Positions 18,836 to 27,352 of a stretch of DNA of 64,000 bases are shown piece after piece (the stretch's first letter is position 1; each line of letters starts with the position of its first letter). A program made the translations under genes and the position numbers. The stretch comes from Bifidobacterium catenulatum DSM 16992 = JCM 1194 = LMG 11043 (GTDB lineage: Bacteria; Actinomycetota; Actinomycetes; Actinomycetales; Bifidobacteriaceae). Location: positions 744,001 to 808,000 of the forward strand of contig NZ_AP012325.1 in the NCBI RefSeq assembly GCF_001025195.1, given 5' to 3'. The notes beneath the pieces were generated by a model. It ran no database searches. It saw only the letters and a list, made by a program, of their open reading frames with translations, and had not been told where the DNA came from.

Positions 18836-19675
18836 ATGATCGCGGGAGTGTCCATCACCACATTGCTGCTGGTGCTCGCAGCTGGCATCGGGGCGGGATT
18901 CGTTGGATACGCGGTCGGCGCATCCTCGCTGATATCCTATCCGGCGTTGCTGGCGTTCGGCATTCCGCCTGTGCTATCCAACACCACGAACACGGTGGGT
19001 GTGTGCGGTACGGGCATCGGCGGACTGCTTTCCGCCCGCAGGGAGCTCAGAGGCCAAGGCGTGCGCGTGGCCGTCTACGCCTGCATCGGACTGGCCGGCG
19101 GCATTATCGGCGGACTGTTATTGCTGGAACTGCCGGCGAAGGTCTTCGAATTCGCGGTGCCGCCGCTTATCCTGTTCAGCGCGGTCATCATCGCACTCAA
19201 TCCACGGAAGAAGGCGGCCGCGCGCGACGCCGTGGCGCAGGCGCTGCCGCAATCGCATCAAGGCGAACGAGCCGCGCGGATCGCCAGCAAAACCGCAAGC
19301 GGCACGTTGCGCAACGATCCGTGGTGGCTGTGGGTCGGCGTGAGTTTCGTCGGCATTTATTCCGGATATTTCGGTGCCGCCGCAGGTACGCTTGCCTTGG
19401 CGATCCTAGATTTGGGTAAGATCGGCCCGTTCCACCAGATCAACGCGCTGAAGACGGTAGTCGGGTTCGGTGCGAACATTTCTGCAGCAGTCATGTTCAT
19501 CATCCGTGGTTCCGTCGATTGGCCGTTCGCCATCATGATGTGCCTCGGTTGCACGATCGGCAGTGCGATCGCACCACCCGTCACCCGCCATATTCCGGAG
19601 AACATCATGCGCGCCGCCGCTGTGCTCACCGGCATCATCCTCGCCGTCAAGCTCGGCTGGAGCACCTACCTGTGA
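18836..19675 (+). CDS. TauE/SafE-family transporter (sulfite exporter/anion permease type)
   Basis: 279 aa with about eight hydrophobic segments in two homologous halves. GAGFVGYAVGASSLISYPALLAFGIPP with SNTTNTVG in the first half and GFGANISAAVMFI with GSAIAPPV in the second are typical of the family, which moves sulfite, sulfoacetate or other organosulfur anions. ATG 18836 has GGGAGA seven bases upstream; the hairpin just before it belongs to the previous operon. Followed by a terminator and the restriction-modification island. Confidence 0.82.
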   Translation: MIAGVSITTLLLVLAAGIGAGFVGYAVGASSLISYPALLAFGIPPVLSNTTNTVGVCGTGIGGLLSARRELRGQGVRVAVYACIGLAGGIIGGLLLLELPAKVFEFAVPPLILFSAVIIALNPRKKAAARDAVAQALPQSHQGERAARIASKTASGTLRNDPWWLWVGVSFVGIYSGYFGAAAGTLALAILDLGKIGPFHQINALKTVVGFGANISAAVMFIIRGSVDWPFAIMMCLGCTIGSAIAPPVTRHIPENIMRAAAVLTGIILAVKLGWSTYL

Positions 19676-19708
19676 CATGCGCTGTACATTGATTCGCAAG
19701 GTGAAGTC

Positions 19709-19749
19709 CCGCTGGAAGAACCGGTTTCTCCAGCGGATTTCTTTTTTCT
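19709..19749 (+). terminator. Terminator after the TauE-family gene
   Basis: An 8-bp stem CCGCTGGA/TCCAGCGG (19709-19716, 19729-19736) followed by ATTTCTTTTTT. Confidence 0.75.
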
Positions 19750-19811
19750 AGCTGCCTTGCGATTGAAGGACCTGCGAGCCGTCCATCGGTATCTCGCAAA
19801 ACAGCATCGTG

Positions 19812-20738
19812 TCAGATAAGCGTCGACAGCGCTCGCATGACGATGTCCACGTCCTTGTTTTCCAATTCGCGAATGACATGCAGATAGGTTTCCTGTGTTG
19901 TGGTCATGCTGGCGTGGCCGAGGCGGCGCGACACGCTGGCGATCGATACGCCGGCGAACAGCAGCAGTGATGCGTGCGTATGCCGCAATCCGTGGATGGA
20001 AATGACTGGCACATCCACGTTCTTGCAATGTCTGGCAAGCACGTCGTTGGCTGTGGAATTGTAGACTTTGCCGTGCACGAAGATGGGTTTGTCATGCGGA
20101 AGATTCTTGAGCAGTCCGGAAAGCTGCATGATGAGCTGCCAGTCAAGCTGCACTTTGCGCACGGAGGATTCGTTTTTCGTGGGTACAAAACCGCCGCCGT
20201 TTTTGTAATCCCAGGTTTTGCTGACGGAAAGCGTTTGGTGGGCGAAATCGAAGTCGTCGGGCGTGAGCCCAAGCGCTTCGGAGAAGCGGAGTCCGGTTTT
20301 CGCGATGAGGAGGATGAGCCAATCCCAACTTGCCTCATCGCCAAGATCAAGATCAGCGAGCATAGCGTGCAGCTCGAATTGGTTGAGATACTTCATTTTT
20401 TTGATGCGTGGCTGCTTGCCTTTGATAATGACTTTGCGTGTCGGATCACGGGGAATGAATCCTTCATCAACGGCATCGAGAATGGCGCCTTTGATCTGGT
20501 GATGAAAATCCATGGTGGTCTGGCGCTCATGATGCTGCGCGTAACCGTTAATGAGCTGCTGATAGGCGGTGCGATCCATATCGGCAAGTCTTAGTTCAGG
20601 GATGAGTTTGCTGAGCCAAGATTGTGTGAGTCGATATTTACCCATGGTCACGTCTCTGATGGCACCTTCCTTATACGTTCTCACCCACTGGGCGTAGTAG
20701 TCGCAGAACAGCGATTCCGAGGTGATGTTTTCCTGCAT
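19812..20738 (-). CDS. Tyrosine recombinase of the hsdS-shuffling locus
   Basis: Site-specific recombinase/integrase, 308 aa. The N-terminal SAM-like DNA-binding part includes SLFCDYYAQWVRTYKEGAI. The catalytic domain has Arg in KTGLRFSEALG, His-x-x-Arg in IHGLRHTHAS, LGHASM, and the nucleophilic Tyr in TQETYLHV. This is the set needed for strand exchange. Its position beside inverted hsdS modules matches the recombinases that invert type I specificity genes in other Gram-positives. The ATG at 20738 has AGAAAGG upstream. The frame upstream is open through the silent module Y', so a fusion product is formally possible. No phage genes are nearby, so a local invertase is more likely than a prophage integrase. 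Confidence 0.92.
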   Translation of the reverse strand: MQENITSESLFCDYYAQWVRTYKEGAIRDVTMGKYRLTQSWLSKLIPELRLADMDRTAYQQLINGYAQHHERQTTMDFHHQIKGAILDAVDEGFIPRDPTRKVIIKGKQPRIKKMKYLNQFELHAMLADLDLGDEASWDWLILLIAKTGLRFSEALGLTPDDFDFAHQTLSVSKTWDYKNGGGFVPTKNESSVRKVQLDWQLIMQLSGLLKNLPHDKPIFVHGKVYNSTANDVLARHCKNVDVPVISIHGLRHTHASLLLFAGVSIASVSRRLGHASMTTTQETYLHVIRELENKDVDIVMRALSTLI

Positions 20739-20742
20739 AGTG

Positions 20743-20777
20743 TGCACCTTTCTAAAAAAGATAGGGGATAAGGTGCA
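20743..20777 (-). promoter_or_regulatory. Hairpin that could mask the recombinase ribosome site
   Basis: Inverted arms TGCACCTT/AAGGTGCA (20743-20750 and 20770-20777), 19-base loop. In the minus-strand transcript the proximal arm overlaps the AAAGG ribosome site of the recombinase. Folding would reduce its translation. Inference only. Confidence 0.35.
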
Positions 20778-20786
20778 GCCATCATA

Positions 20787-21283
20787 CTTACGCTGATGAA
20801 GGGTGATGAGCGAGTCAAGGTGACTCAGCATAAAGCCGATTTTTTGTTGCTCAGGTAAGGACGGGATGGATACTTCAAGGTTCTTAACTATCACCCCCGA
20901 TAGATTCCCTTGACCACCTTGCAAATAGGTTGTGACAATGTAACCTTTTTGCTTCCTCAGCCAAGCAGTGATGTATCTTGCATCACAATCGTCGCGAGGG
21001 AGTATGGCGAGAATAGCTTGGTTGATGGCACCTTTTTGCCTCGATACAGCCACCTCGCCACTTGTCGCTCCGTACAATGCATACAGCACATCGCCGGGTT
21101 TGACCATTCTCGCAGAGGATGATTCATAACCTTTTTCCGTAAGAAAGAGTTCAGTCGATTCAGCTGCAATTTCAGCAGACCTGATAAAAGGAATAGACCC
21201 ACCGTAAAACTCAGATTCTCCAGCAGCGGGCGTACCTCCTGAATAGCTTTCGGTTAGTTCACCCAGCTTACGCTGTTCCCAAG
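20787..21283 (-). pseudogene. Silent hsdS target-recognition module Y' (inverted copy of TRD2 of hsdS)
   Basis: 497-bp module that matches, on the opposite strand, bases 26794-27290 of the active hsdS over its full length. It runs from site 1 (WEQRKLGE) through ELTESYSGGTPAAGESEFYG to the LITLHQRK of site 2. It has no own start signal; in frame it continues through KYDG into the recombinase gene. It encodes a complete DNA-recognition domain available for exchange into hsdS. Adjacent to cassette arm A. Confidence 0.9.
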
Positions 21284-21321
21284 CGGGGGCAATTAAAACC
21301 AGGAAAACAGCCGTATTACCG

Positions 21322-21810
21322 TCAATCTATACGGCTGAGCTTCCTTCTTGTGAGCATTAGAGTGTATCCGAGCAGGTTCCGACCGCGCCATTGGCTCGGA
21401 TTGAACCTGGCTGGGTCATGCATCGACAGGCCGATACCCCAGATGCGGTCTTTGACGGCGCATTCCGCCAGCAGTGCGGTGCCGGTTACCTCAAGCCGTG
21501 CCCCAAGTTCGGCGTTCTGGCTGAATTTGGCAAGTAATCCTTCATAGACCTCGATTTGACGAACACCATTCCACACGTGATCGTCATAACCGGCCACCAG
21601 TCGACCAAGCCGTTTGATTTCGGCCACGTCATCGGTTTCGAGGATTCGCGCGGCTGTTTCGGCATCGCTGAAACAGCATGCCTTGCGGTACATCATGTAC
21701 TGTTCCATCGAGGAGAACCCGACACCGTCCACAACGAAGCGTGATGGATACCAGTTGCTCAGGTACCCGTTCTCCTCATCGGGATTATGGAAGCAGACGA
21801 TGCCTGTCAT
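21322..21810 (-). CDS. NADAR family protein (YbiA-like), copy A
   Basis: 162 aa. Family pattern: NGYLSNWYPSRFVVDGVGF, then SSMEQYMMYRKACCFSD, a middle LGRLV, VYEGLLAKFSQN and the C-terminal KDRIWGIG. NADAR proteins act on ADP-ribose conjugates; published work assigns some of them removal of ADP-ribose from guanine in nucleic acid, usually beside ADP-ribosylating toxins. Here it is the last gene of a three-gene set behind a DUF3990 protein. Its ATG overlaps the stop of the preceding gene (ATGA), implying coupled translation. Phe7 here is Leu in copy B. An antitoxin-type reversal role is inference from context. Confidence 0.85.
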   Translation of the reverse strand: MTGIVCFHNPDEENGYLSNWYPSRFVVDGVGFSSMEQYMMYRKACCFSDAETAARILETDDVAEIKRLGRLVAGYDDHVWNGVRQIEVYEGLLAKFSQNAELGARLEVTGTALLAECAVKDRIWGIGLSMHDPARFNPSQWRGRNLLGYTLMLTRRKLSRID

Positions 21811-22223
21811 TCTTCGCCGACTTTCCGCACCGCAAGTTCCAGATCGAGATCATGAAGTCCGAAATAGGCTTTCTTCAGGAAGTCCAACGGCACCCTGGTG
21901 ATCACTTCAGCACTGGGAATACCGTAGAACCATTGGTAGTAGGCATAGAACTCACCGATCCAATCAGGCATGAACCCTTTAAGCGCCTTGCCGTCCTTCA
22001 ATTGGTAATGCTCGGTCTCGGTGAAATACTTCCATAGCTCTTCCGCATCCATCGTATTGACGTAGGCTTTGGCTTCATCAATGCTTTTGCGTGTTTTGCT
22101 CGTCATATACGTGGCAATGAAATCCTCCGTGCTCTTGTTAGGGAACGATTGCGCCACGTAGTCGAAAAGCTTGCCCTGGCTTTCCACCACATCATCCCGG
22201 TAGACCTCTGGATATGCCCGCAT
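21807..22223 (-). CDS. Unrecognised 138-aa protein of the ADP-ribose cassette, copy A
   Basis: Not recognised. Mostly helical, acidic, no membrane segment: MRAYPEVYRDDVVESQGKLF, an aromatic centre (WIGEFYAYYQWFYGIPS) and a charged C terminus (LELAVRKVGEE). It is always between the DUF3990 and NADAR genes in both arms and is identical in the two copies as far as I can see. The ATG at 22223 has GGGGGTGG upstream; the preceding gene stops 12 bp before. Position in such operons suggests an antitoxin or partner of the DUF3990 protein; this is inference. Confidence 0.75.
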   Translation of the reverse strand: MRAYPEVYRDDVVESQGKLFDYVAQSFPNKSTEDFIATYMTSKTRKSIDEAKAYVNTMDAEELWKYFTETEHYQLKDGKALKGFMPDWIGEFYAYYQWFYGIPSAEVITRVPLDFLKKAYFGLHDLDLELAVRKVGEE

Positions 22224-22235
22224 TGTCACCACCCC

Positions 22236-22883
22236 CTAGAGCAACGTGCTGAACACGTTGGTCACCGTATTGGCATCGGAATCGATAAGATCACGCATGT
22301 TCTGTCGCGCCTCAACATCCCTCTGATTGTATTTGTCGTTGAATTCGCTGTAGCTCACGGAAAGCAAGCCCTCATTGACTTCTCGCAATTGACCGTATGC
22401 CTTTTCGGTCTTGACACAATACTGAATTCCCAGTCCGCCAAGCGACAGCAGTTCCTCCAAGATATCGACGTCCACATTATCTCGAACGAATTCCTTAGCG
22501 ATGTAGAAGTACGAGGCGTTCGCACGCCAACCTTTGATGATGTCATAACCGCTGGTATCGATGCCATATTGGGCGATGAACTTCGCGGCAAGCACGCGAT
22601 AACGTTTGGAATCGGCGGCATCACGATGTTTCATCAGCTCGGCCAGCCAGGCAAGCACGCTATGCTCCTGAAAATCCAGGATGCTCAGCCCATTCGTGTC
22701 CAGTTCGTACTGGTGAACCCAGCCATTGGACTCATCCGGCCTGCACACGGCCCATTCCTTGGCGAGCTCGACACTTTTAGTCAGATAAAAACCACGACCG
22801 TAATCGTGCTTGTCATTGCCCAAACCGTATTCGGGGGTCACTGACTCATGCGGGGAACCGTGAAATAACGTGATCGTTGCCAT
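22236..22883 (-). CDS. DUF3990 protein (ADP-ribosyltransferase-like), copy A
   Basis: 215 aa. It has the DUF3990 layout: N-terminal TLFHGSPHE, then DYGRGFYLTKSVELAKEWAV, HQYELDTNGLSILDF, and YDIIKGWRANASYFYIA. The HGS and GRGFYLT elements correspond to the NAD-binding His/Tyr pattern of ADP-ribosyltransferase folds. Catalytic function is not proven for this protein. The ATG at 22883 lies 8 bp after the stop of the silent hsdS module Z, so it would be read with hsdS whenever an active gene is joined here. Copy A has Glu in DILEELLS where copy B has Gly. Confidence 0.82.
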   Translation of the reverse strand: MATITLFHGSPHESVTPEYGLGNDKHDYGRGFYLTKSVELAKEWAVCRPDESNGWVHQYELDTNGLSILDFQEHSVLAWLAELMKHRDAADSKRYRVLAAKFIAQYGIDTSGYDIIKGWRANASYFYIAKEFVRDNVDVDILEELLSLGGLGIQYCVKTEKAYGQLREVNEGLLSVSYSEFNDKYNQRDVEARQNMRDLIDSDANTVTNVFSTLL

Positions 22884-22891
22884 GAACACCC

Positions 22892-23463
22892 CTATACGAA
22901 CATCTTGTCGAGCATGGATTTCTTAATATTCCGGAGTAATTCGAGCTTACGCTGATGAAGGGTGATGAGCGAGTCCAGACGGGAGAAAAATGCTGAAATA
23001 ACAGACTGCTCTTCACGGCTGGGGAATGTGACCATTCCTTTCAAAGCGTTCTCCGCAGTAACCTTCATATCATTCTTTGCTCCCTTATTAACTAAGGGAT
23101 GCATGTAATTATTCATCCGCTCATGCTGCTCAAAATATACTTGAATGAAATTGGCATAAACATTATCCCGCGGATGATAAATCGCGTACAGAGTTGAGAC
23201 TATGCCCGGAATCCCCTTATTTACTTTGATAATCCCATACGGATTAGAGTTCAACGGAGACTTCGTATATACGACATCTCCAGTATTAACGACTCCATAA
23301 TTCGAGACAGACGCTCCGGCAAATGAACGTCCTTGGAAGGTAATCTGATTTACCACGCCATACTCGCCAGAGACAGAGAGGACGTCTTCCTTCCCGAATT
23401 TACCGTCAACATTTTTAGTAGTTGAAACAACGATGTAGTTCTCCAGCTTACGCTGTTCCCAAG
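22892..23463 (-). pseudogene. Silent hsdS module Z (third recognition specificity)
   Basis: Promoterless 3' half of an hsdS gene. It begins at site 1 ([12 protein letters not shown]), carries a recognition domain found only here ([18 protein letters not shown] ... [15 protein letters not shown]), passes site 2 ([13 protein letters not shown]) and keeps the normal hsdS C terminus ([10 protein letters not shown]). It faces away from hsdM with only 85 bp between them. Inversion of the hsdM-hsdS 5' part between the two site-1 copies (23444-23463 and 26794-26813) would join it to the active N-terminal half and replace TRD Y by Z. Confidence 0.88.
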
Positions 23464-23548
23464 CGGGGGCGCGGTATTCTTATGGAAGATGTGCAGTCAC
23501 TCGTGGAGCCGTGCATTGGTTTGCCGGTACCGCAATGAGGAGGGATAG

Positions 23549-26110
23549 ATGAATAAGCAGCAGCTCGCTTCGAAGATTTGGGAATCCGCCAATAAGATGC
23601 GTTCCAAGATCGAAGCGAACGAATACAAGGATTACATTCTTGGCTTCATCTTCTACAAATTCCTTTCGGAAACTGAACTGATGCGCTTGAAAGCCAGCGA
23701 CTTTACTGAGGACGACCTTCCGCAGCTCACGGAGGACAATCCGGACATTGTGGAATTCGTGCAGGGTGAGTGCGGCTACTTCATCGCCTATGACAACCTG
23801 TTTTCCACATGGATTAAACAAGGTAACGATTTCGAGATTTCCAACGTACGTGATGCGCTTTCGGCGTTCTCCCGCAACATCAATCCGGCGCACAAGAAAG
23901 TATTCGACGGTATTTTCGACACTCTACAGACCGGACTTTCCAAGCTCGGTACCGATGCAAGAAGCCAGTCCAAGGCCGCGCGAGATTTGATTTACCTCAT
24001 TAAAGACATTCCGATGGATGGTCGTCAGGATTATGACGTTCTCGGCTTCATCTACGAATATCTCATCAGCAATTTCGCCGCCAATGCGGGGAAGAAGGCC
24101 GGCGAATTCTACACACCTTCTGAGGTTTCCCAGCTGATGAGCGAAATCGTCGCCTGGCATTTGCAGGGGCGCGAGCAGATCAAGATCTACGACCCGACAT
24201 CCGGCTCTGGTTCCTTGCTGATTCATATTGGCCAAGCTGTGGCTCGGCGCAACGGCAATCCGGATTCCATCATGTATTACGCGCAGGAGCTCAAGGAGAA
24301 CACCTATAACCTCACGCGTATGAATCTGGTGATGCGTGGCATTCTTCCCGACAACATCGTTGCCCGCAACGGCGACACCTTGGAGGATGACTGGCCATGG
24401 TTCGACACGTTGGAGAACAAGGAGGAAACGTACAATCCGCTGTTCGTGGATGCGGTGGTCTCCAACCCACCCTATTCGCAGAATTGGGATCCCACCGACA
24501 AGGAGATCGATCCGCGTTTCAGCTATGGCATAGCTCCGAAGTCCAAGGCAGATTATGCTTTCCTGCTCCACGACTTGTACCATCTGCGTGCCGATGGCAT
24601 CATGACCATCGTTCTGCCGCATGGCGTGCTGTTCCGCGGCGGAGAGGAAGGTCAGATTCGTAAGAATCTGATCGAGAACCGTCATATTCAGGCGATTATT
24701 GGTCTACCGGCGAATATTTTCTTTGGTACGGGTATCCCCACCATCGTGATGGTGTTGCGCAAAAAACGCGATGATGACAGGGTACTCATCGTTGATGCGT
24801 CGAAGCATTTCATCAAGGACGGTAAGAACAACAAGCTACAGGCCTCCGACATCAAACGCATTGTCGATGTGGTGTCGAACAATCGCACGGTACCCAAGTT
24901 CAGCCGTCTGGTGTCCATTGATGAGATTCGCGCCAACGATTACAACCTTAACATTCCGCGTTATGTCGATTCATCCGAGGATGCGGAGACGTGGGATATG
25001 TACGCTTCGATGTTCGGTGGCGTTCCGAAGAATGAGGTCGAGCAGCTTGAGAAATATTGGAACGCCTGGCCAAGTCTGAAGGCTGAACTGTTCCGTGATA
25101 ATGGTGCTTGCTATGCCTGCGATCACGATGATATCGCCACCGTGGTGCGCAACAATGCCGACGTACAGGCGTTCATTGCCTCGTATGGGCAAGCCATTTC
25201 CGGCCTGCCTGCTGACCTGCGCTCCCGTTTGGTGGAGCATCCCGAACAAGTGGATGCGCTCGCCCAGGAAACGGCCATCGGTAAGGAATTGGATGCGATG
25301 ATTGCCGATACCGCGCTGGTTGACCCGTATGATGCTTATCAGAAGCTTGATGACGCATGGAACGGCATCTCCATTGATCTGGAAGTGTTAGGTTCCGAAG
25401 GCTTTGACGCAGTAAGAGCCGTGGATCCGAACATGGTCGTCAAGAAGAAGGCCGGCAAGGATGTGGAAGTGCAGGATGGCTGGATTGGCCGCGTTCTGCC
25501 GTTCGACCTGGTTCAGCGCGAGCTGTTGCACGATGATTTGGCCGCAATCGAGACGGACGAACGCCGTGTGCAAGACATCGATTCCGAGATTGAAACCATA
25601 TTGGAAGGTTTCGATGAGGATGACAAGCAGAACAGCGATGCAATCAATCAGGACGGTGACGCCTTCGTTGCCGCCGAGCTGAAGAAAGCGGTCAAGGCGA
25701 TCGGCAAGAATCCGGCTTCCGACTTCGAGCGTGGCTTGGTGCAGGCCCAGAAGCTGTTTGATGAGGCGAAGAAGCTGAAATCCGGCATCAAGACCAAGCG
25801 AAACGTGTTGGAGGAGAAGACCTACAACACGATTAAGGCATTGAGTGACGAGGAAGCCAGACGATTGCTGGAATCCAAGTGGATTACGCCGCTGCAGAAG
25901 CAGCTGGAAGCGCTGCCGAATGCGGTGATCGACGAATTCATTGGCAAAGTGAACGCGTTGAAGAACAAGTACGCCACCACATATGCCGACGTATGCGGCC
26001 AAATCGATGAAGCGGAGAAGGAATTGGCCGGAATGCTTGGCGATTTGACCGGCAATGTTCGTGATATGGCGGGCTTGGAAGAGCTCAAAGCACTGCTCGG
26101 GGGTGAATGA
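23549..26110 (+). CDS. hsdM: Type I restriction-modification methyltransferase subunit HsdM
   Basis: DNA adenine methyltransferase subunit, 853 aa. The N-terminal helical domain starts KQQLASKIWESANKMRSK. AdoMet-binding motif I is DPTSGSGSLL (near residue 215); catalytic motif IV is NPPYSQNW (near residue 306). It is longer than the common 500-aa HsdM: the last 300 residues form a helical extension with charged coiled-coil stretches (ELKKAVKAIGK, KLFDEAKKLKSG). GAGGAGG precedes the ATG. Its stop is 1 bp from the hsdS start, so the two are co-translated. The 85-bp upstream gap ends at a recombination site, so promoter and gene would invert together. Confidence 0.96.
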   Translation: MNKQQLASKIWESANKMRSKIEANEYKDYILGFIFYKFLSETELMRLKASDFTEDDLPQLTEDNPDIVEFVQGECGYFIAYDNLFSTWIKQGNDFEISNVRDALSAFSRNINPAHKKVFDGIFDTLQTGLSKLGTDARSQSKAARDLIYLIKDIPMDGRQDYDVLGFIYEYLISNFAANAGKKAGEFYTPSEVSQLMSEIVAWHLQGREQIKIYDPTSGSGSLLIHIGQAVARRNGNPDSIMYYAQELKENTYNLTRMNLVMRGILPDNIVARNGDTLEDDWPWFDTLENKEETYNPLFVDAVVSNPPYSQNWDPTDKEIDPRFSYGIAPKSKADYAFLLHDLYHLRADGIMTIVLPHGVLFRGGEEGQIRKNLIENRHIQAIIGLPANIFFGTGIPTIVMVLRKKRDDDRVLIVDASKHFIKDGKNNKLQASDIKRIVDVVSNNRTVPKFSRLVSIDEIRANDYNLNIPRYVDSSEDAETWDMYASMFGGVPKNEVEQLEKYWNAWPSLKAELFRDNGACYACDHDDIATVVRNNADVQAFIASYGQAISGLPADLRSRLVEHPEQVDALAQETAIGKELDAMIADTALVDPYDAYQKLDDAWNGISIDLEVLGSEGFDAVRAVDPNMVVKKKAGKDVEVQDGWIGRVLPFDLVQRELLHDDLAAIETDERRVQDIDSEIETILEGFDEDDKQNSDAINQDGDAFVAAELKKAVKAIGKNPASDFERGLVQAQKLFDEAKKLKSGIKTKRNVLEEKTYNTIKALSDEEARRLLESKWITPLQKQLEALPNAVIDEFIGKVNALKNKYATTYADVCGQIDEAEKELAGMLGDLTGNVRDMAGLEELKALLGGE

Positions 26111-26111
26111 T

Positions 26112-27344
26112 ATGGCCGAACAGCATGGAAAAGCGTTGGTTCCGCAGATTCGTTTCGCTGGTTTCACTGACCCTTGGGAACAGCGTAAGCTGGGGGAAGT
26201 TGCTTATGGATTCGAGTACGGTTTGAATGCGGCTGCTTCGGATTTTGATGGTGAGAAAAAATATCTTCGAATCACTGATATAGATGATCGAACTCGTGAA
26301 TTCCGTACGGATGATTTATCATCACCTGATATCAATAATCCGATTGATGACAAGTACCTACTTAAAGAGGGTGATATATTATTTGCACGAACCGGGGCTA
26401 GCGTAGGTAAAACCTACTTGTATAGGGCATCAGACGGGAAAACGTATTATGCCGGTTTCCTTATTCGAGCACATGTTTCGGACGAGGCGGATGCTGGTTT
26501 CATCTTTCAAAGCACACTCACTGAACGATATAAGCAATTCGTTTTGCTTACTTCTCAGCGCTCTGGACAGCCTGGTATCAATGCACAAGAATACGCGGAT
26601 CTTCTTTTGCCTTTGCCGTCCTTATCCGAGCAGCGCCGAATCGGCAAGTTCTTCTCTCGTCTGGACTCGCTCATCACCCTTCATCAGCGTAAGTATGACA
26701 AGCTCTGCGTGCTGAAAAAATCCATGCTCGACAAGATGTTCCCTAAAGGGGGTTCGCTATATCCGGAGATTCGTTTTGCCGGTTTCACTGACCCTTGGGA
26801 ACAGCGTAAGCTGGGTGAACTAACCGAAAGCTATTCAGGAGGTACGCCCGCTGCTGGAGAATCTGAGTTTTACGGTGGGTCTATTCCTTTTATCAGGTCT
26901 GCTGAAATTGCAGCTGAATCGACTGAACTCTTTCTTACGGAAAAAGGTTATGAATCATCCTCTGCGAGAATGGTCAAACCCGGCGATGTGCTGTATGCAT
27001 TGTACGGAGCGACAAGTGGCGAGGTGGCTGTATCGAGGCAAAAAGGTGCCATCAACCAAGCTATTCTCGCCATACTCCCTCGCGACGATTGTGATGCAAG
27101 ATACATCACTGCTTGGCTGAGGAAGCAAAAAGGTTACATTGTCACAACCTATTTGCAAGGTGGTCAAGGGAATCTATCGGGGGTGATAGTTAAGAACCTT
27201 GAAGTATCCATCCCGTCCTTACCTGAGCAACAAAAAATCGGCTTTATGCTGAGTCACCTTGACTCGCTCATCACCCTTCATCAGCGTAAGCTCGAATTAC
27301 TCCGGAATATTAAGAAATCCATGCTCGACAAGATGTTCGTATAG
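26112..27344 (+). CDS. hsdS: Type I specificity subunit HsdS (active, TRD order X-Y)
   Basis: 410 aa DNA-recognition subunit. N-terminal lead MAEQHGKALVPQIRFAGF, then TRD X (FEYGLNAAASDFDGEKKYL ...), spacer helix with [21 protein letters not shown], a second lead (YPEIRFAGFTDPWEQRKLGE), TRD Y (ELTESYSGGTPAAG ...), and the terminal helix [20 protein letters not shown]. Each TRD is bounded by site 1 (WEQRKLGE) and site 2 (SLITLHQRK). X also exists as a direct copy at 28953 and Y as an inverted copy at 20787. The TRDs are richer in A+T than hsdM, as usual for exchanged recognition domains. The DUF3990 gene follows after 8 bp. Confidence 0.96.
   Translation: MAEQHGKALVPQIRFAGFTDPWEQRKLGEVAYGFEYGLNAAASDFDGEKKYLRITDIDDRTREFRTDDLSSPDINNPIDDKYLLKEGDILFARTGASVGKTYLYRASDGKTYYAGFLIRAHVSDEADAGFIFQSTLTERYKQFVLLTSQRSGQPGINAQEYADLLLPLPSLSEQRRIGKFFSRLDSLITLHQRKYDKLCVLKKSMLDKMFPKGGSLYPEIRFAGFTDPWEQRKLGELTESYSGGTPAAGESEFYGGSIPFIRSAEIAAESTELFLTEKGYESSSARMVKPGDVLYALYGATSGEVAVSRQKGAINQAILAILPRDDCDARYITAWLRKQKGYIVTTYLQGGQGNLSGVIVKNLEVSIPSLPEQQKIGFMLSHLDSLITLHQRKLELLRNIKKSMLDKMFV
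26173..26192 (+). repeat. Recombination site 1 (first of five copies)
   Basis: 20-bp CTTGGGAACAGCGTAAGCTG, coding LGNS-type sequence (WEQRKLG) at the start of every recognition module. Copies: plus strand 26173, 26794 and 28953; minus strand 21264-21283 and 23444-23463. The three silent copies share a longer 5' extension (GCCCCCG). It shares the core CAGCGTAAG with site 2. A candidate crossover point for the tyrosine recombinase or for homologous exchange. Confidence 0.8.
26664..26693 (+). repeat. Recombination site 2 (first of five copies)
   Basis: 30-bp element running from GACTCGCTCATC to CATCAGCGTAAG, coding [10 protein letters not shown] at the end of every recognition module. Copies: plus strand 26664-26693, 27261-27290, 29444-29473; minus strand 20787-20816 and 22946-22975. 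Confidence 0.8.
26794..27290 (+). repeat. Inverted repeat Y, copy 1 (TRD Y within hsdS)
   Basis: 497 bp, inverted copy of 20787-21283 with equal length. Bounded by site 1 and site 2. Confidence 0.9.
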
Positions 27345-27352
27345 GGGTGTTC

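Larger units (their letters stand above)
21262..22975 (-). repeat. Inverted repeat arm A, 1,714 bp
   Basis: Inverted copy of 27261-28974, same length, no indels. I found two substitutions within it, both changing protein (Glu/Gly in the DUF3990 gene, Phe/Leu in NADAR). It starts inside the LITLHQRK site and ends inside the WEQRKLGE site, so the arm is exactly a unit bounded by the two recombination sites. It holds three genes. Confidence 0.95.
26173..26698 (+). repeat. Direct repeat X, copy 1 (TRD X within hsdS)
   Basis: 526 bp matching 28953-29478 in the same orientation without length difference. The repeat starts at site 1 and ends a few bases after site 2. Recombination between the two would delete TRD Y and cassette arm B. 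Confidence 0.9.

Noticed and set aside
19812..20738. Tyrosine recombinase as a prophage or integrative-element integrase
   Set aside because: No phage or conjugation genes, no tRNA attachment site, and inverted hsdS modules lie directly beside it.
23482..23538. 18-codon ORF (MEDVQSLVEPCIGLPVPQ) ending in the hsdM ribosome site, possible leader peptide
   Set aside because: No ribosome site before its ATG and no attenuator hairpin; position may be chance.
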